Shown here: one piece after another, positions 1-9,444 of the stretch
How positions within the stretch are numbered: position 1 is the first letter of the stretch
How the letters are laid out: every line of letters begins with the position of its first letter
DNA from: Scheffersomyces stipitis CBS 6054
Lineage: Eukaryota > Ascomycota > Pichiomycetes > Serinales > Debaryomycetaceae
DNA length: 64,000 bases
Assembly (NCBI RefSeq): GCF_000209165.1
Contig: NC_009048.1
Location: 372,001 to 436,000 of the forward strand
Direction of reading: 5' to 3'
Program-made: the position numbers and the translations under genes
Notes under the pieces: generated by a model
Told to the model about the DNA's origin: nothing
Seen by the model: only the letters and a program-made list of their open reading frames with translations
Databases searched by the model: none

Positions 1-1268
1 TCATGCCAAGAGGATACTGGAATCTACCATCGTAGCCCCCTTTTCTCTGTCCGTTGTTGGCCACCTCTCACAAAGTAAAGCCGAGCCATTCTATTCCGGT
101 GCAACCGTTTCAAGCGCCACTACAGAGTTAACAGTGGTCATGTTGCGAAAAGAAGGATCCGATAAATCTGCTTACTTCTTCGTGGTTTCGCTGTGTCTCC
201 CTGTTTTCTCCGGTGTTGACGCTCGTTTCTCTCTACTTTCTGTCTCTGATTTCTCTCTCATTACTTATCGAGCTCTTTTGTAGTCCACGGGTCTATTCTA
301 AGAATCGCTGGTCTCCTTGCTCCTCTTCACCTGGAACCATGTGTTCAATCTGTGTGTGTATACCAATCCCAACTCTTGCCTCTTGGCAATTTTGCTCTGT
401 CTAATTGTACTAAATACTGCGGCTGGAGTTGCTTCCCTGAGCGGCCTAGTCATTAACATGATTGCGAAATGAGGCTGATATCTCCCTTGCTGCTGAATCT
501 TGCTAATTGTTGAATTTGCTGATTGTTGACATGGCCGTTATCCTCGTGTGGAAATGCATCATTTGCCGAATTTCGAGAATGACAGCTCTTTGATCCGAAC
601 AGTCCTGATTCGGCTGTGAGGCTGCGTGCTGCACTTTACAAGATTACTACTCCAATACTCCAATTCACTTCTGTTTCACGGCCTGGCCTGCTATTATTTC
701 TCCTGGCGTACTTCACGACCAAACCGTTGGATTAGTTCTGGAACTCGGCAATCACTTCCATTTTCCGTTAAGAATCGGACTAAATCCCATGAGATCAGCG
801 TATTCATCTAAATCGTTACCGTTCGAAGTAGTTACTTGCCTTTCACCACGATATTTACTGTCAAAGAACTGTCACACTCTAGCGATTCTGTATTAAGTCT
901 AGAATCTCAGAATTTCAAATGGTGGTGACTATTGTGCTATCCGCTGAAAGATGACTTGACCAAACAAAGATGATCTACTTTGTAGCCTGAACTTTGTATA
1001 CTCATTACAGTATCTTGTCTGCAAGCAAACGTCTCAATTGCACCCTTCTCAGGTTGCAGCTGTTGCAGCAACTCATTCCCTCTCAAAGTGGTGTTAGAGG
1101 ACTTGTAAATATATTTACTCATAATAGTACATTGTAATCGCCAATTGTAAGTACGGTATATAACTTACCTTATCTTTCAAGCAATTTGCAACCATTCAAA
1201 TTCAGTGTAAGTGTATTATCATTAAATAAATAAATATACATATTCTACATACAAGAATGCCAGGTATT
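1..1268. other. Intergenic, no gene supported
   Basis: This holds the region 3' of the minus-strand regulator that ends at 1269. Short open frames occur on both strands but none looks like protein. One frame is open from the window edge to about 283; it could be the tail of a gene lying to the left, but its composition (Ser, Leu, Val, Phe from TC-rich DNA) is not convincing. The last 150 bases are AT-rich with TATATA and AATAAA stretches, as in yeast 3' processing regions. Confidence 0.5.
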
Positions 1269-3953
1269 TCACTCTTGTGTATTCGGTTCAACAACGCATT
1301 TCATGTACTCATTGACTGTTCCCGAATCAAACTCGAAGCCCACCAAGCTTTCACTGCATTCCTCTATAAGTTCATCATTTAAAGTGTATTTTGGAGTAAT
1401 CATCATCTCTTCCTGGCCAGCATTGTCGTCTATAATCTTCATATAAGCAAACAAATCCCAAGCCTTTTCAATGTATCTCATAAAGTTTTCTCTCGATCCA
1501 AAGTAGAAATTTAGTAAAATGTCCCAGTCTTCATTGGATATTCTAGTCACCTTCAAATCATATATGAGATCAGTAAAATCCCCAAACTGTGGCTTATTGG
1601 ACATTTGCAAATATTTGGTGAGCTCCATGATTAGGTTCATTGAACATGCAAAGAACCCCACAATATGAAGCTTGCTACTTAATTCAGAATGATTATAAAA
1701 CTTGTGGACAGTTGAAATAAACTTCCCAAAAACTTTGACAAAAATCGCCTCCAAGTTCAACTTGTACATCCCTTTAGACTGGCTATCATCCTTAATGAAA
1801 TCTTCGAGAACGATTAAGAATAATGCTTGATAGATTAAACATTGGTAAAAGCACTTCATGTAATGGTATGGATACTCTTCAAGAAGGACTGAAATCAAAT
1901 CTCTTTCACCATTCGTTTGCTTGATAACCATTGAGTCCATTAAATCAAATTGGTTAAACAAATTCATCATTGAAGTCAAATACGAAGTGTATCTTAGCGA
2001 AGGGAAATAGTTCGCCTCGATCCTGATAAAACTTAGCCATCTAATAAACAAATTCAAAGCAGACAGGTTCTTTATCAATAAGTTTAATTCCCAGGTCCCA
2101 ATTGGATGATTTGGATTCTGCTTAATATTTGCTTCGAATTCTCGGATTTCATTGATTGCCAAGGCTTGCACTTCTGCATAAAGTTCAAGATAACTTCTTA
2201 TGACATCTCGGATCGAGGTGGAATATCTTGATCTCTTATAATACAATCCCCAGATTTGGATGGAAAACCTTACTAATGGTCTTTTGATTGACATGAAGCT
2301 TTGTCCATACAAAGATTGCAATAACATTTTATGAGGTACTATTGTATTCTTCAATTGGTTAGAAGATAGAAGCGAACCCTTGTACTGGAAGAATGTGAAT
2401 TCTATTTCAACCAAACGCAATTGCATCCAGTAACCAGCGAACAAGATAAATTCATACGATTTGGGGTAGGTAACTTGATTAGAAGTGCCATCTTCGTTCG
2501 TGGCTCCATTAGTCTTGGTAAAAAAACTGTAATCCTTTTCAGGGTCTTCCATAAGCTCAACAAACTGATTATTGAGAACCACATGATTAAGCAAATTGTT
2601 GTATTCTAGATAATTTTCCACAATCATGTTACAATAGGTGTAATAATTCTTGATGAGAAAATACCAGTCCATGAGAAAAAGCAAGTCAGTATACTTGGCG
2701 TAGCTTAATACCTTTGTCTTTATGAAATTGGATATTTTGACCCAGTCGCTTAGTATCTCCTTTTTGGGCTTGTAGAGGTTTCTTTCGAACAAGAAATTGG
2801 ACAAGCCCTTGTTTTCAAAGAGATACCCGTTGGCAAGGATCAAGTATGCAAAACTCATGTGCCTCAATTCCTGAACCGAGAACTGGACACTCTTACTGAT
2901 GTTATGAGTGCCCTCGTCATCTATCAGAACAATACGATTATAGACCATATGTATTCTTTTTGACATTTCATTGTGGTTTATCAAGTCCAATATCTGGTCG
3001 TTAGTTGATTTCAAATACAATTCCATCATATCCTCAAAAATGGAGAATTTGTCAGGCAAAAGTCGCTTCATTCTCTTGGTGTCAACCATTGACATTTCTA
3101 TAAGAGCACTTTCATCTTCTTCATATTGCTGGGCAATAGTTTGACTTGACTGTGGCATTTGAAACTCGAGAGCGTGTCCAGCTTGGTTCGGTTGATGGAT
3201 CAAACTTGAGGGCGGGACAGGATAGCGAACATCAAGCATCACAGCTGAAGAGCTAGAACCGTTGAACATGTTGTGAGGGTATGTTTGGTCACGGGTCAAA
3301 TCCTGGTTGGATAGTTGGTTTTGGGGGTTCTGGAGATGCAAGCCGAGTTTCTGGTTGTTTTGTAACATATGGCTTTGCGACACGTAAGGACTATGGTCGA
3401 CTGTACCTGACTGTATCACAGGTCGTTGTGCTGGATGTCTGAGAGAATCAGTATGCTTCAGAGGCGCTCCATCCCAATGTTTGGCAGCTCCGATAGTAGA
3501 ACCCAAGGAAGGAAGAGAGTCTTTGTGCAAATTGAACGCCTGGACAAAATTGTCGTTTAGACGGGTCTTCTTGCTGCTTGTTCTTCTCTTTCTTTCTTTG
3601 ATCTTGTAGAGCTCTTCTTCCGATGGAGGTTGTGGAGGCTGGAGTATGCATTTATCTACTCTCTTGAACTTCTTGCACGACGAACAGGGTATCTGGAGAT
3701 CGCACTTAATCTTCAATAGCTTACAGGGCCCACAGCTGTAGCTTCGTCTCTGACGTTTTGGTTTATTGTGGGAGGATCTTCTTTTGTCTGCACCAGAACC
3801 TATTCTTTCGAAATTATCGTGGTACAGATCGGAACCGAAGTCGTGGGCTGCTCCTCCATTCCCATCGCCCTTGCTACTGACGCTGGCCGTGGGCAGCGGG
3901 GTGGCTGTAGCTGTGAGAGACGTCGGAGATTTCGAAGAGTCTTCGCTCTTCAT
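1269..3953 (-). CDS. Zn2Cys6 fungal transcription factor
   Basis: A predicted 894-residue nuclear DNA-binding regulator. Cys74, 77, 84, 90, 93 and 102 give the CX2CX6CX5CX2CX8C binuclear zinc cluster, preceded by a basic stretch (residues 58-70, rich in Lys/Arg) and followed by another (about 113-131), typical of the DNA-contacting and linker regions. Residues 1-60 are Ser/Thr/Gly-rich and about 170-290 are Gln/Ser/Pro-rich and probably disordered. The rest, about 290-890, is rich in Leu, Phe, Tyr and Asn like the middle homology region of fungal zinc-cluster proteins. The start is an ATG and there is no upstream in-frame alternative with better context. The gene diverges from the complex I subunit across 1.25 kb. 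I recognise the class with high confidence but not the orthologue, so its targets are unknown. Confidence 0.93.
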   Translation of the reverse strand: MKSEDSSKSPTSLTATATPLPTASVSSKGDGNGGAAHDFGSDLYHDNFERIGSGADKRRSSHNKPKRQRRSYSCGPCKLLKIKCDLQIPCSSCKKFKRVDKCILQPPQPPSEEELYKIKERKRRTSSKKTRLNDNFVQAFNLHKDSLPSLGSTIGAAKHWDGAPLKHTDSLRHPAQRPVIQSGTVDHSPYVSQSHMLQNNQKLGLHLQNPQNQLSNQDLTRDQTYPHNMFNGSSSSAVMLDVRYPVPPSSLIHQPNQAGHALEFQMPQSSQTIAQQYEEDESALIEMSMVDTKRMKRLLPDKFSIFEDMMELYLKSTNDQILDLINHNEMSKRIHMVYNRIVLIDDEGTHNISKSVQFSVQELRHMSFAYLILANGYLFENKGLSNFLFERNLYKPKKEILSDWVKISNFIKTKVLSYAKYTDLLFLMDWYFLIKNYYTYCNMIVENYLEYNNLLNHVVLNNQFVELMEDPEKDYSFFTKTNGATNEDGTSNQVTYPKSYEFILFAGYWMQLRLVEIEFTFFQYKGSLLSSNQLKNTIVPHKMLLQSLYGQSFMSIKRPLVRFSIQIWGLYYKRSRYSTSIRDVIRSYLELYAEVQALAINEIREFEANIKQNPNHPIGTWELNLLIKNLSALNLFIRWLSFIRIEANYFPSLRYTSYLTSMMNLFNQFDLMDSMVIKQTNGERDLISVLLEEYPYHYMKCFYQCLIYQALFLIVLEDFIKDDSQSKGMYKLNLEAIFVKVFGKFISTVHKFYNHSELSSKLHIVGFFACSMNLIMELTKYLQMSNKPQFGDFTDLIYDLKVTRISNEDWDILLNFYFGSRENFMRYIEKAWDLFAYMKIIDDNAGQEEMMITPKYTLNDELIEECSESLVGFEFDSGTVNEYMKCVVEPNTQE

Positions 3954-5208
3954 GGTGATGTTGACACTGTTGCTGCTTTGGTTCCGGTGGCACTTGCTTT
4001 CTCTTTGGCGAAATTGCCAGGTCCCCTAAGCTGGAGTAGAATAAAACTTTGCCTCTGTCAAGTGGAACTCATGAAATTGTATCAACAAATTGCACTTATA
4101 ATGGTGGACCGGCATGCAGCGGATTTAGAATTGCTAAAACCGATAACGAAGCGCCGGCGCAAACATCCGGTGGCTTGTATGGGAACCGACGGTTGCGACC
4201 AAGCAGGAACCTTCGGCTCCACATACATATCCGATTAGCTTGATTCCGTTCGGCGGTACTGCTGGCTCCATATGTGTATTTAGCACGTAGCGTGAGAGAG
4301 GGCAGCCTAAATTCGTGGTATGGCTTCCGATTACAGAGAGAAAGCTCGGAAAAATGTTCTGTTCTCCAGCTTAGTGTCTTGGCAGGTAACAAGATCTCTA
4401 CGGGGTTTGGTCGATAGTGACAACGACGGTTCTGGATTGTGCCAATGATGAGGGCTATGACAATTGCTACAAGAGTGGAATTTGTGCTTTGCAAGCAAAA
4501 TCAATTGTGTATCGGTTCTGGTGCTAGTTTTTCTTTTCCAAACACATTGAACCGAGGAATATCATAAAAACTCAGCAATTGTACCACTACTTAAATTTGA
4601 AATTGCAAATAGACTGACAGACTTATTTATATATGAACACTACAGTGGCCACCAATGTGTGCATTGATTGAAATCCTTCTCATTTCTAAGTTTCTGTGAT
4701 TTCAGCAAGCATACTCTTCTTGCTTCTTCAATCTCATTCTAACTTTCTGTATCATTTCTCACTCTACCTGGGGCCACTCATCTACTAAGGCAAACCACAA
4801 AAACGTTACTTCAGATAAAGACATTGGAATATTCCAATCTCACATCTCTCGTGAATCTTTCCCTTACCTCATTTTCCCTAAAACTACTGCTCTAACCATT
4901 TTCCATAATTTCTACCACCAGCTGCAAAGAGCGTCTCATCAAAGCCGCGCTACCATATATGTTTATGCTGTGCACGACCTGCGTTTACCCAATTGTATTT
5001 GACGAAATTTTGATTAACCAATTTTTCTGAGCAACTACAAAACCAAAGCTGTGAAGCATCAGTGTTAGTGTCTTGGTACAAAACAGTTAGCGTCTAGTAA
5101 ACTCTGTCTGTACAATTCGGTCGTACATCATAGCAGTTTGTTTTCGGATTTTGTGTTTTTCTCCGCTTTTTCCATATTGATACTAGCACTCTTAGCTATT
5201 CATTTACA
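3954..5208. other. Shared 1.25-kb upstream region between divergent genes
   Basis: The region lies between the zinc-cluster regulator (minus) and the complex I subunit (plus), so it should hold both promoters. A GC-rich patch at 4140-4260 stands out from its AT-rich surroundings. It contains a 10-bp perfect palindrome (GCGCCGGCGC, 4151-4160) and several CGG/CCG triplets, the half-sites used by zinc-cluster proteins; autoregulation is a speculation. A 132-codon minus-strand frame at 4096-4494 starts at TTG and does not look like protein. From 4600 onward the sequence becomes pyrimidine-rich on the plus strand, as is common just upstream of yeast genes. Confidence 0.5.
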
Positions 5209-6054
5209 ATGATCTCAAGAGCCACCATACTTAAAAGAGTCGCTCAAAACTCGAGATCGATAAGCTCTTGTACAGTTAGAAGCTTTTCAGCCTCCGTTTC
5301 CATCAAGAAGGACCATGAGTTAGTCAATTTAAACACCTTGCCAAGAAGAAAACCATCTGAACTCAATGTGCCATTGGTGAACCCCACTGAAAAATACAAG
5401 GAACAGATTGAAGAATTGCACAAGTTCGGTGCCTACATCATGGCTTGTATGCCTAAGTACATCCAACAGTTTTCTGTGTGGAAAGACGAATTGACCATCT
5501 ACGTGGCTCCACTGGCCTTGAGGCCCACCATGGTGTTCTTGAAGAACCATACCTCTGCTCAGTTCAAGTCGTGTGTAGATGTCACTGCTGCCGACTACCC
5601 ATCCAGAACAAACAGATTTGATGTTGTGTACAACTTGTTGTCTGTGCGTCACAACTCGAGAATAAGAGTCAAGACTTACGCTAATGAAACCAGTGCTGTT
5701 CCATCGCTTGTTCCTATCTACCAAGGTGTCAACTGGTTTGAAAGAGAAACCTACGATTTGTTTGGTATCTTCTTCGAGGGACATCCAGATTTGAGAAGAA
5801 TCATGACCGACTATGGTTTTGAAGGTCACCCTTTGAGAAAGGACTTTCCAACTACCGGTTACACAGAAGTCAGATACGACGAAGAAAAGAAAAGAGTCAT
5901 CTATGAACCTTTGGAATTGACCCAAGCTTGGAGAAACTTCTCCGTAGGTTCTTCTGTTTGGGAACAGGTTGGTGAAGGTAAGGACTTTACTCCAGAAACA
6001 TTCAAGTTGCCTACCCCAGAACCAGAACCTACTCAAGATGAACAAAAGAAATAG
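5209..6054 (+). CDS. NUGM: NADH:ubiquinone oxidoreductase 30-kDa subunit (NDUFS3/NuoC family)
   Basis: Encodes a 281-residue core subunit of the peripheral arm of mitochondrial respiratory complex I. Residues 1 to about 34 are rich in Arg and Ser with no acidic residue, a typical matrix-targeting presequence. The complex I 30-kDa signature starts at Glu178 (ERE, then DLFG, then HPDLRR at 192-197) and is followed by the invariant [15 protein letters not shown] stretch. The C-terminal tail after about 265 is Pro/Glu-rich. The length agrees with fungal homologues. Complex I is absent from Saccharomyces, so the gene helps place the organism. Codon 102 is CTG (5512-5514), discussed in the findings. 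The symbol is the Yarrowia-style name for this family; family assignment is firm. Confidence 0.97.
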   Translation: MISRATILKRVAQNSRSISSCTVRSFSASVSIKKDHELVNLNTLPRRKPSELNVPLVNPTEKYKEQIEELHKFGAYIMACMPKYIQQFSVWKDELTIYVAPLALRPTMVFLKNHTSAQFKSCVDVTAADYPSRTNRFDVVYNLLSVRHNSRIRVKTYANETSAVPSLVPIYQGVNWFERETYDLFGIFFEGHPDLRRIMTDYGFEGHPLRKDFPTTGYTEVRYDEEKKRVIYEPLELTQAWRNFSVGSSVWEQVGEGKDFTPETFKLPTPEPEPTQDEQKK

Positions 6055-6224
6055 AATAGAACGCAAGTTCCTAAAATTCAATACAATTTGAATTCGTCTG
6101 TCATTCTCCATGCATTTAAACACACCTTACCACCACTTTTTATACTAGAAAATCATTACAATTGTATTTAATTTATTGCCAGTTCTTGAATTGTAAACTA
6201 TAGAATTTGTCTATTTTAGTGGCT

Positions 6225-7370
6225 TTAAGCCTTCAACAGTCTAATCTCTTCGTTAAGCTTCTCCAACTCACTGGACTTTGATTTCAAGAAATCTTCCAAA
6301 GTAGAAACCTGACTTTGAATCAAATCTAAGTCGCCTTTAACTTCAGTCAAATCCTTGCTTTTGGTCGACAAGTTCGCCGAGCTTAACTTGTTTTGCTTAT
6401 ATTTCAATAATTGTTCGTATTCGTATTTCAACAAGGCGCTGTCGTCATTTGTGTTGGAGTTGTCATTCTTGTTCCCATTTTGAATCTTGTGCAACAAGTT
6501 TTCCAAGTCAGTCAACTCCCTTCGTAATCTCACTTCTTCCCAGTCAGTTCCCTCGGTCGACGAGAAATCTGTACCTCTTTCTGTTATTGTATTTGCCTGG
6601 CCGATTTTGTTCAAGTAATCGTTGGCAAAAGACTTTCTGCCTGTTCCAACACTAGGTTGTGGTTTGGCCTGCACCGAGTTCAAGTCGTAGTTGGGCACTT
6701 CCTTCGAGAATGTAGCTCTCAATGAGGCCGGAACACCTCGTGGTATTCTCTTGCCGTTTTCCCGTTGGTTCAAGATATGTAGAAACACTAAGACTTGATC
6801 CTTGTCAATAGTTTCAAACGACTTGGGATTGACGAGATTCCATGCCGAAGAAATATCACTCTTTGGGACTTTGCTTAATGAGCTATATAATGAATTTAAG
6901 GATTCGAACTTCACTCTGCCATAAGAATCACTATTGGAGTTGTAGATTGTCTCATAGGTAGCCTTATCAGTGGGGGATATGTACCAGTCGAAGTCGTCGC
7001 TCAATCCATCTTCGTCATCTTCATAGTCGAACCCTTGGTTGCTGTTGCTACGTACAGCATTATTGGCCTGGATCAAGTGGGCTTTCGAAGATGGAATCAA
7101 CCAGCTGGGCAACTCCTTGGGAATGGCTGTGCTGACTCCATTGACCATATCGAAAATTAATCTCATGGTGATACAGAACTCTTCGAAGTCCAACTTGCCG
7201 TCGCTATCGATATCGGATAACTCCCAGATCTTGGCCAATTGGTCATCTTGCAAACGAGAGTTCTTCAACACGGGAGCTACCTTGTCTCCGGTGAGCTTCT
7301 TGTTCACTGGATCTAATCCCTGAAAGATTTCCCAGTACTTCTTGATTTCCCAGTCTTCAAGTCTAGGCAT
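6225..7370 (-). CDS. END3: END3, EH-domain protein of the Pan1/Sla1/End3 endocytic coat
   Basis: A 381-residue endocytic adaptor that in yeast joins Pan1 and Sla1 at cortical actin patches and is needed for endocytosis. The N-terminal EH domain (about residues 8-100) contains an EF-hand loop with Asp53, Asp55, Asp57, Gly58 and Glu64. A second, more diverged EH-like unit covers about 125-220. The C-terminal 100 residues are charged and heptad-like, ending in a coiled coil, as in the repeats by which Saccharomyces End3 contacts Pan1. Saccharomyces End3 is a little shorter (349 residues). The gene is convergent with the complex I subunit, with about 170 bases between stop codons, and divergent from the small spliced gene. 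Confidence 0.95.
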   Translation of the reverse strand: MPRLEDWEIKKYWEIFQGLDPVNKKLTGDKVAPVLKNSRLQDDQLAKIWELSDIDSDGKLDFEEFCITMRLIFDMVNGVSTAIPKELPSWLIPSSKAHLIQANNAVRSNSNQGFDYEDDEDGLSDDFDWYISPTDKATYETIYNSNSDSYGRVKFESLNSLYSSLSKVPKSDISSAWNLVNPKSFETIDKDQVLVFLHILNQRENGKRIPRGVPASLRATFSKEVPNYDLNSVQAKPQPSVGTGRKSFANDYLNKIGQANTITERGTDFSSTEGTDWEEVRLRRELTDLENLLHKIQNGNKNDNSNTNDDSALLKYEYEQLLKYKQNKLSSANLSTKSKDLTEVKGDLDLIQSQVSTLEDFLKSKSSELEKLNEEIRLLKA

Positions 7371-7554
7371 TGTTTCATAAACTTTTGATTAATATATGAA
7401 GTTACAATATGGAACAGTCAACGAGTAGACTCTATTGGAAACGCTGATGGTTATTGATGAAATCTCGATGCTAGAGACTTTTCACTGATCCTAATATCAC
7501 TGTAGGCGGAGGTGGTGAGCGTCCTCACAATTTATCAATAGATGTGAGATTCAT

Positions 7555-7562
7555 TCACGTGA
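7555..7562. promoter_or_regulatory. TCACGTGA E-box octamer (Cbf1-type)
   Basis: A perfect 8-bp palindrome with a CACGTG core, 15 bases ahead of the ATG at 7578 and 184 bases ahead of the END3 ATG, so it could serve either gene. The octamer is the typical binding sequence of the basic helix-loop-helix factor Cbf1. It is one of five exact copies I noticed in this window, all intergenic. Confidence 0.45.
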
Positions 7563-7577
7563 CTTCGGACAAAGATT

Positions 7578-7881
7578 ATGGCTGAAGGAACTCTCCAGGA
7601 AGGGCCGATACAGTTGGATTACAGAGTAAGAGTATTGGTATTTTGTATGGTGAACCTTTAAAAATAGGATTACTAACATGATCTATATTCCTTATATATT
7701 ATGATACAGTTTATACACCCACAGTATCTTTTTATTATTGTGACAAAATAGGGCTTTTAAGTTACATGAAGAGGATTCACCTTATGAAACAAAAGTAGCC
7801 ATTGAAGAAAGGAAGCGAAATCGGAATAATAAGCAACTAGTCATATTAGAAAATGTCATTAAAGAAAAGATAATGGGTTGA
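7578..7881 (+). CDS. Probable two-exon small protein, unrecognised
   Basis: Exon 1 is 7578-7625 (16 codons from ATG) and exon 2 is 7762-7881 (39 codons and TGA), giving a 55-residue protein. The intron 7626-7761 starts GTAAGA, has a perfect TACTAAC branch site at 7671-7677 and would end in AAG. Exon 2 is a long charged helix (Glu, Lys, Arg, Asn-rich, ending in VIKEKIMG) that clearly reads like protein but has no usable start of its own. Both exons are in phase 0. Weak points: the AAG acceptor lies 84 bases past the branch site, and CAG at 7709 and TAG at 7751 come first. Joining exon 1 to the CAG site gives only 29 residues, and the TAG site breaks the frame. Alternative donors GTATTG (7632) or GTATTT (7638) also keep phase. 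I do not recognise the product. Confidence 0.5.
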
Positions 7882-8041
7882 ATCCTTTGTCCTAACCTCG
7901 GGCTATCTTCTAGCCTTTTCGTTACAATAAAATTCGCAACCTAGTATACATTTTAATAAAGTGGACATCCATTTTACTCTACTGAACCCTAAGAATTCTA
8001 GAATAAAATGTACGAGCTTACAGAAAGTCTCCTCATAACTT

Positions 8042-8380
8042 TTAATCCATTTTGATTTTATTCTGAAGGTCGAAGTCTTGCAACATTAACATGATGAAAT
8101 GTAAAGCCTCCTTGCTGCCAAAAAAATCCTTTGCACTTGGGAAAATCTTCCTACGAACCAAGGAACTTTGCAAAGTCTCAAATCCAGTCTTGGTCACATA
8201 TACAAGAGCTGCGTTGTCTAGAGCAACAGGAACGATCGAGTTTTCAGACTTAGTCACTTGTAGAACAGAGCTGCCACCATGCAAAATCGAGTTCTTGTCG
8301 ATACGATCTGGTTGCAACTTTTCATCACTGGGTCTCAACTTTGACTCCTTCAACAAATTTTCAAGTTCACCAGACAACAT
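8042..8380 (-). CDS. Small hypothetical protein, 112 residues
   Basis: An ATG-started frame encoding a soluble, charged protein with no signal peptide or membrane segment. It begins with a Leu/Glu/Lys helix (about residues 2-15), then a Ser/Asp-rich middle, then alternating hydrophobic stretches (about 48-68, strand-like) and a C-terminal helix ending FDLQNKIKMD. The pattern might fit a small alpha/beta adaptor fold, but I do not recognise the family. A TATAAAAA on the minus strand at 8482-8489 lies about 100 bases upstream, a suitable promoter position. Nine codons upstream of the ATG are open back to a TAG, so a spliced upstream exon cannot be excluded. A 107-codon frame on the opposite strand is less protein-like. 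Confidence 0.6.
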   Translation of the reverse strand: MLSGELENLLKESKLRPSDEKLQPDRIDKNSILHGGSSVLQVTKSENSIVPVALDNAALVYVTKTGFETLQSSLVRRKIFPSAKDFFGSKEALHFIMLMLQDFDLQNKIKMD

Positions 8381-9365
8381 GGCGTCATTGACAACGACAC
8401 CACCGTCAGTCTAATTCTACTTCGATGTCTACTGTGTACAATTTTCATTTCTTTCGGTCTGTTACCGAAAACCACAACCAATTTTTATAAACACACAGCA
8501 AAGCAGTGGCCCGAATTATACTAGAGAAGTTAGTTCAACTGCGAATAATAATTTTTATTTTTCCATCTTGCATTAGGAACCATGAATAGGTTGCAAAATT
8601 TTAGTTCTGGTAGAATGTAGAAACAGACTAAATAAGCAATACTGCCAGAGAAGTTTTCAAAAAAAGACAGAAACAGTACCAACACCTTTAGTTAATGGAT
8701 CGCATTGATACACCATAAAAAGGGGTTTCTGCTAAATTGCAGAAGTTGGGGGGGGTGGAAATTGTATCATACTATTTGCTTTCAATATATTCCAAATTCG
8801 CCATTTCAAGCCAATTTATTCATGTATATTCCCAGTAAATTAAAAGAATGAATTACTGGTGTATGAATTATTGGTATATCAATTGACTATTGGCATTTTT
8901 GGAGAAATTTGTAGAATAGACTTCAAAATAGAAAAACACAACAAGACTGAGTAGATTCTATCTTTTATAAATCATAACTTCTAAGAGTCTAGGAAATTTT
9001 ATGAGATTATAGCGGGGCCTATATCATGTTAATACTCTAATGCATTATATTTTTTTTTGACGAAATGGCATGTATTACGACTAAAGTCTAATCTATCTAC
9101 TACTAAGTATATAAATCATCCTCTAATCCATATCGAATGGTGGAGGAAATCCTAGGATAAAAACCTCCGAGTGAAATTACCTAAAAACTAGGTGATATCC
9201 TTAGAAAACTGTAGAAAACTTGACAACGGTATATGCTAGCATTATATTCAGTAATATCTTACAAATTTCGCCATATTTTTACAAAATGATACAATTTTCT
9301 GCGGTATGGATGTTTGGAGAACTAAAGCTCATTATGCAGTTTTATCAGGTTTTCATTCAGAAATA
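8381..9365. other. AT-rich gene-free stretch upstream of the tRNA
   Basis: No coding frame is supported. There is a small inverted repeat (TTCTGC 8727-8732 with GCAGAA 8739-8744) followed by a run of eight G (8748-8755), unusual for this base composition. The segment about 9085-9220 contains a TATATAAA-like element and several short inverted words around GGAGGAAATCCTAGG. Old LTR fragments often lie next to yeast tRNA genes, and this could be one, but I could not find matching ends or a target duplication. Confidence 0.4.
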
Positions 9366-9437
9366 GGGCGGTTGGTGTAGTGGTTAACATATTTGCCTTC
9401 CAAGCAGGTGACACGGGTTCGATTCCCGTACCGCTCA
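9366..9437 (+). tRNA. tRNA-Gly (anticodon UCC)
   Basis: 72 nt fold into a complete cloverleaf. Acceptor stem GGGCGGT pairs with ACCGCTC (one G-U), discriminator base A. The D arm carries GGTGTAGTGGTTAA (A box region). The anticodon loop is CTTCCAA, giving UCC for GGA codons, on a stem TTTGC/GCAGG. The T arm CACGGGTTCGATTCCCGTA contains the B box GGTTCGATTCC. There is no intron, and CCA is not encoded. The sequence closely resembles Saccharomyces tRNA-Gly(UCC). Confidence 0.97.
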
Positions 9438-9444
9438 TTTTTTT
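9438..9444 (+). terminator. RNA polymerase III terminator (T7)
   Basis: Seven consecutive T on the coding strand start immediately after the discriminator base of the tRNA-Gly gene, the standard termination signal for RNA polymerase III. Confidence 0.9.

Noticed and set aside
1..283. Frame 2 on the plus strand open from the window edge to a TAG near 283
   Set aside because: It could be the tail of a gene to the left, but the composition follows TC-rich DNA and no motif is recognisable; 94 open codons at an edge are not enough.
4096..4494. 132-codon minus-strand frame between divergent genes
   Set aside because: Starts at TTG and is Arg/Cys/Ser-rich without domain or membrane logic; it lies over two promoters.
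8700..9360. Possible solo LTR next to the tRNA-Gly gene
   Set aside because: No TG...CA ends, target-site duplication or second copy could be found by eye, so it is mentioned only as a possibility in the gap entry.
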